From positions 62,001 to 126,000 of the forward strand of contig NZ_JACVWU010000014.1 in the NCBI RefSeq assembly GCF_014596915.1: DNA of 64,000 bases. Direction: 5' to 3'. Below are positions 1-6,992 of the stretch, one piece after another (the first letter of the stretch is position 1; each line of letters opens with the position of its first letter). This stretch comes from Streptomyces sp. TRM68416. Its GTDB lineage: Bacteria > Actinomycetota > Actinomycetes > Streptomycetales > Streptomycetaceae. The position numbers and the translations under genes were made by a program. The notes below the pieces were generated by a model. That model did no database searches, was not told the origin of the DNA, and saw only the letters and a list, made by a program, of their open reading frames with translations.

Positions 1-2099
1 TCCACTTCCAGCAGAAGAAGGACCTGAACCCGGAGGCGCTGCGGATCCTGCCCGGCGGGCGGGCGTATCTGTTCGTGCAGTTCGCGGGCGACACACGCGC
101 GGAGGTCGAGGGCCGGGCGAGGGCCCTGATCGCGGCGAAGCCGGACGACGTCGACCACACCTGGTACGACGACCCCGAGGAGGTGCGCGGCCTGTGGCGG
201 GTGCGTGAGTCCGGCCTGGGGGCGACCGCGCACGTTCCCGGGCAGCCCGACACCTGGGAGGGCTGGGAGGACTCCGCGGTGCCCGTGGACCGCCTCGGCG
301 ACTATCTGCGCGACCTCAAGCGCCTGTACGAGGAGTTCGACTACGGACACCCCTCGGTGTACGGGCACTTCGGCCACGGCTGCGTCCACACCCGCATCCC
401 CTTCGACCTGGAGTCCGCAGAGGGCGTCGCCCGTATGCGGGCCTTCGTGGAGAAGGCCGCCGACCTTGTGGCGTCCTACGGCGGATCGCTCTCGGGCGAG
501 CACGGGGACGGCCAGTCGCGCGGCGAACTGCTGGTGAGGATGTTCGGGCCGGAACTGATCGAGGCGTTCGAACGGCTGAAGGGGCTGTTCGATCCGGGCA
601 ACCGGATGAACCCGGGAAAGATCGTCCTGCCGTACCGCGTCGACGAGAAACTGCGGCTCGGCGCGGACTACCGGCCCTGGGAGCCGGAGACCGCCTTCTC
701 CTACCCGCACGACGACGGACAGTTCAGCCGGGCCGCCGCCCGGTGTGTCGGCGTCGGGAAATGCCGCTCCCTGGAGGGCGGGGTGATGTGCCCCAGCTAT
801 CGGGTCACCCGCGAGGAGGAGCACTCCACCAGGGGCCGGGCCCGGCTGCTGTTCGAGATGGTCCGCAACGACTCGCCCGTCGACGCGGGCTGGCGTTCCC
901 CCGAGGTGCGCGACGCCCTGGACCTCTGCCTGGCCTGCAAGGGCTGCAAGACGGACTGCCCGGTCAACGTCGACATGGCCACCTACAAGGCCGAGTTCCT
1001 GCACCACCACTACAAGGGCCGGCTCCGGCCGTTGGCGCACTACTCAATGGGCTGGCTCCCCGCGGCGGCCCGTGTGGCCGCGCTCGCACCCCGCACGGTC
1101 AACGCGCTGGCCTCGATGCCGTGGGCGGCCCGGACGGCCAAGACGCTCGGTGGCGTCGCGCCCGAGCGGGACGTGCCGCTCTTCGCCGAGCAGCGCTTCA
1201 CCCACTGGTGGCGCGAGCGGGGCGGGCCCTGCGGCGACGGACACCGCGGCGAGGTCGTGCTGTGGCCCGACACCTTCACCGACCACTTCCACCCCGCGGT
1301 CGGCAGGGCCGCCGTCGAGGTCCTGGAGGCGGCGGGCTTCCGGGTCAAGGTGCCCGACGCGGCGGTGTGCTGCGCGCTCACCTGGATCTCCACCGGCCAA
1401 CTCGGCATCGCCAAACGGGTCCTGGGCCACACACTCGACGTCCTGCGCGAAGACCTGCGGCGTGGCACACCGGTGGTGGGCCTCGAACCGAGCTGCACCG
1501 CCGTCTTCCGCGCCGACGCGGCCGAACTGCTGCCCGAGGACCCGGACATGGACCGCCTGCGGGACCAGACGCGCACCCTCGCCGAACTGCTCGTCGAACG
1601 CGCTGGCGACTGGCAGCCGCCGACCGTCGGCGCGCGGGCGGTGGTCCAGCGCCACTGCCACCAGTACGCCGTCATGGGCTTCGACGCGGACCGGAAGGTC
1701 CTGGAACGGGCCGGGGTGCACGCCGACGTACTGGACGAGGGCTGCTGCGGCCTCGCGGGCAACTTCGGTTTCGAGAAGGGCCATTACGAGGTGTCCATGG
1801 CCTGCGCCGAGGCCGGACTGCTGCCCGCCGTACGGGAGGCGGACGAGTCGACCCTGGTCCTGGCGGACGGTTTCAGCTGCCGTACGCAGGTCGAGCAGGC
1901 CGGTACGGGACGTACCCCGCTGCACCTGGCGGAAGTGCTCGCGGCGGCGCTGCACGAGGGCCAGGACACCACGCCCGAACGGCCCGCGCCGCCAGGGGCG
2001 TGGGCCCTGGTGCCGCCGGCCGCCGCGGGCGCGGCCGCCCTGGCGCTGGCCGCACTCGTGTCACGAACCGTCCGCCGGCGCAAGGGACCTGGCAGGTGA
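1..2099 (+). CDS. FAD-linked oxidase with C-terminal Fe-S domain, D-lactate/glycolate dehydrogenase type (5' partial)
   Basis: The reading frame is open from base 3, so the true start lies left of the window; 698 residues are visible. The first part is the C-terminal half of an FAD-linked oxidase (GHFGHGCVHTR, SGEHGDGQSRGELL, FDPGNRMNPGKIV). Next come two ferredoxin-like clusters (CRSLEGGVMC near residue 250 and CLACKGCKTDC near residue 300), then a heterodisulfide-reductase-like CCG domain (DAAVCCALTW and DEGCCGLAGNFGF). The tail ends in a hydrophobic segment (VPPAAAGAAALALAALV) and basic residues, which suggests a membrane anchor. This domain order is known from D-lactate dehydrogenase (cytochrome) and glycolate oxidase-like enzymes that pass electrons from a 2-hydroxy acid to the respiratory chain. 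The exact substrate cannot be read from sequence. Confidence 0.85.
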   Translation, partial: HFQQKKDLNPEALRILPGGRAYLFVQFAGDTRAEVEGRARALIAAKPDDVDHTWYDDPEEVRGLWRVRESGLGATAHVPGQPDTWEGWEDSAVPVDRLGDYLRDLKRLYEEFDYGHPSVYGHFGHGCVHTRIPFDLESAEGVARMRAFVEKAADLVASYGGSLSGEHGDGQSRGELLVRMFGPELIEAFERLKGLFDPGNRMNPGKIVLPYRVDEKLRLGADYRPWEPETAFSYPHDDGQFSRAAARCVGVGKCRSLEGGVMCPSYRVTREEEHSTRGRARLLFEMVRNDSPVDAGWRSPEVRDALDLCLACKGCKTDCPVNVDMATYKAEFLHHHYKGRLRPLAHYSMGWLPAAARVAALAPRTVNALASMPWAARTAKTLGGVAPERDVPLFAEQRFTHWWRERGGPCGDGHRGEVVLWPDTFTDHFHPAVGRAAVEVLEAAGFRVKVPDAAVCCALTWISTGQLGIAKRVLGHTLDVLREDLRRGTPVVGLEPSCTAVFRADAAELLPEDPDMDRLRDQTRTLAELLVERAGDWQPPTVGARAVVQRHCHQYAVMGFDADRKVLERAGVHADVLDEGCCGLAGNFGFEKGHYEVSMACAEAGLLPAVREADESTLVLADGFSCRTQVEQAGTGRTPLHLAEVLAAALHEGQDTTPERPAPPGAWALVPPAAAGAAALALAALVSRTVRRRKGPGR

Positions 2100-2198
2100 C
2101 CGGGCGTTCGGCGTGGGGGTTTCGGGCGCGGGTTTCGCGGGACCCGACAGCATGCCCGGACAGTCGGTCGCGGCAGTGGAAACGAATGGTGGTTGACG

Positions 2199-2546
2199 AT
2201 GGTTGAGTTGACACGGGTCACGGGCCACGAGCAACACGTGGGGCCACGTACGGAGTTCGCCCCGCTCAGCGTCATGGCGCTCGCCGGCGACGGGCCGGCC
2301 GGCGGCCGCATGGTGAGCTTCTTCGTGGACGATCCCGAGGGGACCGGGACCGACTTCCGCGGCGGCTCCCCGGTCCGGGTCACCACGGCATCGGACGGGA
2401 CGGGAACGACGGACGTTCCGCTGGTGGCGGGTGACCTGCCGGGCGCCGTGGAGGTGAAGGCCATCGCGGAGGAAGGCGCGCACGCCTCCTTCGCCCTGCA
2501 CGTGATCGATCAACGGGACGGCACGGACAGCGTCTCCTTGTCGTAG
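2199..2546 (+). CDS. Small hypothetical protein, possible Ig-like fold
   Basis: 115 residues from ATG at 2199; a TTG two codons upstream (2193) is the alternative start, and neither has a strong ribosome binding site. The pattern of short beta-strand-like stretches (VSFFVDDP, PVRVTTASDGTGTTDVP, AVEVKAIAEEGAHASFAL) resembles single Ig-like domains that follow the invasin/bacterial-Ig theme of value, time and elimination of ambiguity in beta sandwiches. There is no signal peptide or membrane segment. The 3' end overlaps the convergent protease gene by 37 bases. Function is unknown. Confidence 0.55.
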   Translation: MVELTRVTGHEQHVGPRTEFAPLSVMALAGDGPAGGRMVSFFVDDPEGTGTDFRGGSPVRVTTASDGTGTTDVPLVAGDLPGAVEVKAIAEEGAHASFALHVIDQRDGTDSVSLS

Positions 2547-3031
2547 TCCACCGTGATCCGCCCGAAGTCGCTCAGGACGTCCGAGCCCAGCAGACCGTGC
2601 AGGGACCGCGCACCCGGCGCTTGCGGCAGGTCGATCACCGCGAGGTCCGCCGCGGCGAGGGACACCCGCCCCATCCGCCAGTCGGGCACCTCCACCACGG
2701 GCACGCGGCCCGTCCCGACGACACCGCTGACGGGCCGCCTCTCACCGGTCCTGGCCAGGTCCAGCTCCCGGGCGAGGTCGTCGTCGACGACGCTCGCGGA
2801 GGCGCCGGTGTCCAGTACGAACGTGTAGGGCCCCTCGCCCTTGACGGTCACCGGCACGAGGACCAGCGTCTGCCCACCGCTCTCGACGACCGTGAGGGAC
2901 ACCCGCCGCGTGCCCTCCTCGCCCTCGGGCGACGCCTCGGACCCGGCGGAGCCGTCCGTGTACCCCGTTGCGAGCGCGGCGGTCACGCACAGGGCCGCCC
3001 AGCCCGCGGTGCAACGCCTGAGCAGGGACAT
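2510..3031 (-). CDS. Retropepsin-like aspartyl protease, secreted or lipid-bound
   Basis: 173 residues. The start at ATG 3031 is chosen because GAGGAGG lies just upstream and the protein then begins with a signal peptide (MSLLRRCTAGWAALCV then AALATGY). After a linker rich in Gly, Ser and Glu comes a single pepsin-like half domain with the catalytic signature FVLDTGASASVVDD, a mid hydrophobic-G motif (VSGVVGTGRVPVVEV) and the family-typical LHGLLGSDVLSDFGRITVDY near the end. Proteins of this type have one aspartate motif and act as dimers. The frame is open far upstream, but that part is antisense to the nuo genes and is not coding. Substrate unknown. Confidence 0.8.
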   Translation of the reverse strand: MSLLRRCTAGWAALCVTAALATGYTDGSAGSEASPEGEEGTRRVSLTVVESGGQTLVLVPVTVKGEGPYTFVLDTGASASVVDDDLARELDLARTGERRPVSGVVGTGRVPVVEVPDWRMGRVSLAAADLAVIDLPQAPGARSLHGLLGSDVLSDFGRITVDYDKETLSVPSR

Positions 3032-3424
3032 ACCGGCGCCTCCTCGGCCTCGGGCCGGCCCACTGGAATCCCTTCCCGGAGTCCCCCCGCCGTCCCGGGC
3101 CAAACAGCCTCGCGAGAACGATGACAAAGGGGGTCCGCCCTTGAGGGCCTTCGCCCGCGGTGTCCCGTTCCACGCCGCCGGACTTACTCCTTGCGGTGCC
3201 GGATCACCTGCCGTCCAGCGTGGCGGCCCACCCGCGCACCCCGTGGACGTGATCCTCGGACACACGCCGGGCGAGGAACCCGGGCGGACGGTGGGCGCCG
3301 GCTGTGCCGGGGCAGTTCCGCGGGGCGTCCCCACGGACCGGGTACCGGGGGTTCGACCCGCTCGCCGCGGGTACGCGGCGGGCCGACGCGGAGGGAGCGG
3401 CGGACTGGTGAGTGGTGAGGTGCG
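3032..3424. other. Intergenic region, probable nuo operon promoter
   Basis: 393 bases between the divergent protease and nuoA genes. Short GC-rich arms are frequent, but no clear operator, terminator or small gene stands out. It must hold the promoter for the downstream operon, which I could not place with confidence. Confidence 0.4.
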
Positions 3425-3775
3425 GTGAGCGGTTTCACGGCGGCGCTTTCCCTGGCGGCCGTGGCGGTTCTGGCCGTCGTGGGCCTGTACGGGGCGGCCC
3501 GGTCCCTGCGGATCGCGCAGGACCCGTCGGCCGCGCAGCCGTACGGCTCGGGCCTGGAGCCCGTCGAGCACGCGGTGAGCCGCTACCACGCGCGCTGGTA
3601 CACGGTGACGATGCTCTTCCTCGCCTTCGACATGGAGATGGTGTTCATGTACCCGTGGACGCTCGTGATCTCCGTGATGGGACCCGGCGCGGTGATCGAG
3701 ATGTTCGTCTTCCTCGCCGTCCTGCTCACCGGCGTGCTCTATGCCTGGCGGGAGGGAGCACTGCGTTGGACGTGA
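3425..3775 (+). CDS. nuoA: NADH-quinone oxidoreductase subunit A (NuoA-like)
   Basis: 116 residues starting at GTG 3425. Three membrane segments (about residues 5-25, 58-80, 85-105) and the NuoA core PYGSGLEPVEHAVSRYHARWY and FLAFDMEMVFMYPW, including the conserved acidic FDxE-type motif in the second helix, match subunit A of complex I, a small membrane subunit at the interface with the quinone-binding module. It is the first gene of an operon whose members overlap by a few bases. The set lacks the NADH-oxidising and most Fe-S subunits, so this is not the cell's standard complex I. Confidence 0.88.
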   Translation: MSGFTAALSLAAVAVLAVVGLYGAARSLRIAQDPSAAQPYGSGLEPVEHAVSRYHARWYTVTMLFLAFDMEMVFMYPWTLVISVMGPGAVIEMFVFLAVLLTGVLYAWREGALRWT

Positions 3776-5184
3776 CATCCCTCCTGCTGCGGGCGAGCGC
3801 GGCCCGGCCGCGTGTCCTGCTGGTGACCGCACCGGGCGGAACAGCGGTGCGGCTGGCCGCCGAGAAGGAGCTGCGGTCCCGGGACTGGCCACTGGCCGCC
3901 ACGCCCGCCGGAGCCGATCTGATGTTCGTAGCGGGCCCCGACTGTCGGCTTCTGCGAGCGGCACTGGGGCGGCTGTGGCACGACCTGCCGCAGCCGCGGG
4001 TTCGCGTGCAGGCGGTGACAGCCGGAGAGGTGTCCTCAGCGCTCGACGCAGGCCGCGCCCGCCTGGGGGCGCCCGGCCGCCGACGCGCCGGCCAGCGCTG
4101 GGCCGCCGGTGAGGACGGCCCCCCGCAGTCCGGACCGTCCGGCGGCCTGCACACGGAGAAGGGGCAGCGGGCGGGAGCGGACGACAGCGCACCCGGGGGA
4201 AGCGGAGGACACCGTGACGACGGCTCGGGGCGCGGTGGCCATGGCGCGGCGCACGGGAGGAGTCCGGGGGGTCACCCAGGGCACGACGACCGCGCCGGTC
4301 GCCGCCACGCCTCCGAGGAGCCGGAGCAGGGCGACGACGGTCGGCACGCCCGCGGCGGCGGCCACGGTGACCATGGCGACGAGGACATGGAGATGCCCGG
4401 CGGGTTGCCGATGGCCGAGCGGGGAGAGGACCGGGACGGACTGACGCTGGACCGTCTGCACGTTCCACTGGGGCCGTTCCTGCTCGACTGGCCCGCGGGG
4501 CTGACCATTCGGGTGGTGTTGCAGGGTGACGTCGTTCAGCAGGCGGACCTGGGCGAACTGCCTGCCGACGGGCCGAAGGACGTCTTCTGGTCCCAGCCGT
4601 GGATCCGGGCCCGGGCCGGTGAGCCGGTGGGCGTGGGCGAAGCCGCCCGGCGGCGGGCCGCGGGGCATCTGGACAGCCTGGGCCGGCTGCTGTCGGTGGC
4701 GGGCTGGCCCGCCGAGGCGGTGACGGCACGGCGACTGCGCGACGACCTTCTGGCGGAGGCGCCCGGTTCGGCGGTACTGCCCCGGCTGGAGCGCTTCGCC
4801 CGGCGGGTCGGACGGTCACGGACCCTGTACTGGCTGACGCGCGGCATCGGCTCGTTGAGCGCGGCCGAAGCCCGTGCCGCGGGTGTGAGCGGCCCGGCCG
4901 CTCGGGCGGACGGTGACGTGCCGGCCCGCTACCGCCAGTGGCTCGCCGAAGTCATCCACGACGTAAGGCAGTTGGACGAACCCGCCCTCCTCGACCCGGC
5001 CGCACACCAAGCTCCGCGCGGCCGGTGGGACACCGACCGGCCGCCCTCGCTCGCCCTGACCGAACTGCTGCCCCGCCTGCTGGTGGGAGCCGAGCTGAGC
5101 GCGGTCCGGCTCATCGTCGCCAGCCTCGACCCGGATCCCGACGAGTTGGCCGCCGCGCACCCCGCGGAGGTGGCCCGTGGTTGA
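3766..5184 (+). CDS. Degenerate NuoB/NuoD-like fusion protein with a His/Gly-rich linker
   Basis: 472 residues from TTG 3766 (GGAGGGA seven bases upstream); GTG 3772, which overlaps the nuoA stop, is equally possible. Residues 1 to about 105 resemble the NuoB fold: ADLMFVAGP, then LRAALGRLWHDLPQPRVRV aligns with the NuoB stretch ending in LRRLYDQMPEPKWV. All cysteine ligands of cluster N2 are absent. Residues about 110-205 are a hydrophilic stretch rich in Gly, His, Asp and Arg (GGHGDHGDEDMEM near its end). After that LHVPLGPFLLDWPAGLTIR and LQGDVVQQADL resemble the NuoD N-terminus, where LGPxHPxxHG would stand. Seen directly: the motifs and missing cysteines. Inferred: a structural adapter that replaced the redox quinone module. 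Confidence 0.6.
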   Translation: MDVTSLLLRASAARPRVLLVTAPGGTAVRLAAEKELRSRDWPLAATPAGADLMFVAGPDCRLLRAALGRLWHDLPQPRVRVQAVTAGEVSSALDAGRARLGAPGRRRAGQRWAAGEDGPPQSGPSGGLHTEKGQRAGADDSAPGGSGGHRDDGSGRGGHGAAHGRSPGGHPGHDDRAGRRHASEEPEQGDDGRHARGGGHGDHGDEDMEMPGGLPMAERGEDRDGLTLDRLHVPLGPFLLDWPAGLTIRVVLQGDVVQQADLGELPADGPKDVFWSQPWIRARAGEPVGVGEAARRRAAGHLDSLGRLLSVAGWPAEAVTARRLRDDLLAEAPGSAVLPRLERFARRVGRSRTLYWLTRGIGSLSAAEARAAGVSGPAARADGDVPARYRQWLAEVIHDVRQLDEPALLDPAAHQAPRGRWDTDRPPSLALTELLPRLLVGAELSAVRLIVASLDPDPDELAAAHPAEVARG

Positions 5185-6106
5185 GGCGGGACAGTGGTGG
5201 ACGCTGCTGGCCGCGCCGGCGATGCTGCTCGGTCTCGCCGTCCTGGCGGTGACCGCCGGCGCGGCGCTGGACGCACGGAACGCCGGCCGCCCGGTCACCG
5301 TGTCCGGGGCGATGCGGCCCTTGCTCGGGGTGCCGCGGGCGCTGACGGAGCAGCCTCGGCGGCTGCCCGCGGCCGACCGGCTGCTGTGGCGGGCGGGCGT
5401 GGTCACCGTGCCGGTGGCCGCCGTGCTGTCGACGCTGGTCATCCCGTTCGGGGGCCACGTGGTCGCCGACCTGTCGGTCGGGGTGGTGTGGTTCAACGCC
5501 ATGGAGGTGCTGACCTGGGCCGGGCTGTGGCTGGCCGGCTGGGGCCCCAACGCGGCGTTCTCCCTGGTCGGCGGCTACCGCTTCATCGCCCAGGGCCTGG
5601 CCTACGAGCTGCCGTTGATGTTCGCGCTGATCTCGGTGGCCACCGGCGCCGAGTCCTTGCGGACCAGTGACATCGCGGCCGCCCAGGACGGCCTGTGGTA
5701 CGCGGTCTGGATGCCGTTCGCCTTCGTCGTCTACCTGGCCGGTGTGCTCGCCTTCGCCTTCCTGGGGCCCTTCGCCTACCCGGCCGGCCGGGACGTCGCC
5801 GACGGTGTGCTGGGCGAGACCACCGGGGTGGACCGCCTCCTGCTGCAGGCCGGGCGGTGGCTGTGGCTGGCGGCCGGGGCGGCGATGGCGGTGCCGCTGT
5901 TCCTGGGCGGCGGCGCGGGACCGGGGCTGCCGGGCTGGGCCTGGTCTCTGGTCAAGACGCTGCTGGTGCTCGGGCTGTTGGTGGGGGCGGTGCGGAGGCT
6001 GCCGATGGTCCGTGCCGACCGCTACGTGGAGCTGGCCTGGGTGGTGCTGCTGCCGCTGTCCGTGCTCCAGGCGCTGGTGCCGGCGCTGGTCCAGCTCAAC
6101 CGCTAG
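5177..6106 (+). CDS. nuoH: NADH-quinone oxidoreductase subunit H (NuoH-like)
   Basis: 309 residues, GTG 5177, overlapping the previous gene by eight bases. Eight or so hydrophobic segments and motifs of the NuoH family are present: WGPNAAFSLVGGYRFIAQ, ELPLMFALISVATGAESL, and the acidic ETTGVDRLLLQ where NuoH carries its E-rich loop near the quinone channel. The usual loop GPNRVGP/KEDxxP near the N-terminus is replaced by a much altered segment (LLGVPRALTEQPRRLPAADRLL), so the quinone site may be changed. It links the membrane arm to whatever sits on the cytoplasmic side, here presumably the NuoB/NuoD-like fusion. Confidence 0.85.
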   Translation: MVEAGQWWTLLAAPAMLLGLAVLAVTAGAALDARNAGRPVTVSGAMRPLLGVPRALTEQPRRLPAADRLLWRAGVVTVPVAAVLSTLVIPFGGHVVADLSVGVVWFNAMEVLTWAGLWLAGWGPNAAFSLVGGYRFIAQGLAYELPLMFALISVATGAESLRTSDIAAAQDGLWYAVWMPFAFVVYLAGVLAFAFLGPFAYPAGRDVADGVLGETTGVDRLLLQAGRWLWLAAGAAMAVPLFLGGGAGPGLPGWAWSLVKTLLVLGLLVGAVRRLPMVRADRYVELAWVVLLPLSVLQALVPALVQLNR

Positions 6107-6120
6107 GAAGGGAAGGCGTC

Positions 6121-6690
6121 ATGGGGACGACGGGGACCGCGCTGCTGCTGGCGCTGGGGCCGACGGCCCTGGTCTTCGGCGTGCTGGTGTTCACGCTGAA
6201 CTCGATGGCCCGGGTCACCTTCGCGCTGCTCGCGTCGCTGGTGTGCGTGGGAGGGGTGGTGACCGTGCTCGGGCTGCCGTACCTGGGTGTGGTCATCGTG
6301 CTGATGATGGTCATGGAAATGGTCGTCATGGCCGTGTTCATGATCGCCTACATGATGAACCCGGCCGGTCTGATGCCGATGTCGATGCTCCACAACAAGC
6401 GGGGCGCGGCGGCCATCAGCGGCGTCGTCTTCGCCGCCCTGGTCACCGGGATCTTCCTGGTGCCCTGGCCGGACCGCACCGGGACGCGCCCGGCGGACAC
6501 GACCTTCCAGGTCGGCATGGCCCTGATGGAGGAGCAGATGCTGACCATGGTCACCCTCGGATTCGTGCTGCTGGCCACCATGGTCGGCGCCACCGTGCTC
6601 GCCACCCGGCGCGGCCGCTACGACCGTTTCGGCGACGACCTCGACCAGCGGCCCGCCAAGGACCCCAGCGGTGGGGGAGTGGGCCGGTGA
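6121..6690 (+). CDS. nuoJ: NADH-quinone oxidoreductase subunit J (NuoJ-like)
   Basis: 189 residues from ATG 6121, chosen because AGGAAGGGAAGG precedes it and the longer open frame upstream is antisense-type shadow of nuoH. Five hydrophobic segments are visible, with the NuoJ core YLGVVIVLMMVMEMVVMAVFM (unusually methionine-rich) and a last helix MLTMVTLGFVLLATMVGATVLATRRGRYD. The membrane glutamate in the third helix fits the proton-path position known in NuoJ. The C-terminal tail is short and hydrophilic. It overlaps nuoK by four bases, so the two are translationally coupled. Confidence 0.85.
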   Translation: MGTTGTALLLALGPTALVFGVLVFTLNSMARVTFALLASLVCVGGVVTVLGLPYLGVVIVLMMVMEMVVMAVFMIAYMMNPAGLMPMSMLHNKRGAAAISGVVFAALVTGIFLVPWPDRTGTRPADTTFQVGMALMEEQMLTMVTLGFVLLATMVGATVLATRRGRYDRFGDDLDQRPAKDPSGGGVGR

Positions 6691-6992
6691 CCTTCGAACT
6701 CCTCCTGGTCCTCGCCGCCGGGCTGTTCTGCACCGGCCTGTTCGGCGCCCTCTCCCAGCAGTCCATCGTCATGATCATGATGGGCATCGAGCTGATGATC
6801 GGCGGGATCGTCGTCGCCGCCGCCGACTTCTGGCACTTCCTCGCCCCGTCCGTGGGCGGCGGACAGGTCGTCATCGTGGCCGCGGTGGTGGCGATGGCGG
6901 TGGAGATGGCCATGGGCTTCGCCGTCACCACCGCCATCTACCGCGCCCGCCAGGTCGACATGACCGACATGGCCGAGGAGTTGAAGGGATGA
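6687..6992 (+). CDS. nuoK: NADH-quinone oxidoreductase subunit K (NuoK-like)
   Basis: 101 residues, start GTG 6687 in a GTGA overlap with the nuoJ stop. Three membrane helices; the MrpC/NuoK signature is clear: VMIMMGIELMIGGIV with the conserved Glu in helix 2, and AAVVAMAVEMAMGFAVTTAIYR with the Glu in helix 3. These two buried glutamates are part of the proton path in complex I and in Mrp antiporters. The size equals E. coli NuoK. The stop overlaps the nuoL start by four bases. Confidence 0.9.
   Translation: MTFELLLVLAAGLFCTGLFGALSQQSIVMIMMGIELMIGGIVVAAADFWHFLAPSVGGGQVVIVAAVVAMAVEMAMGFAVTTAIYRARQVDMTDMAEELKG

Noticed and set aside
3032-4819. Long N-terminal extension of the aspartyl protease frame
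   Set aside because: It is antisense to nuoA and the fusion gene, is Pro/Arg-rich, and the start at 3031 has a good ribosome site and signal peptide.
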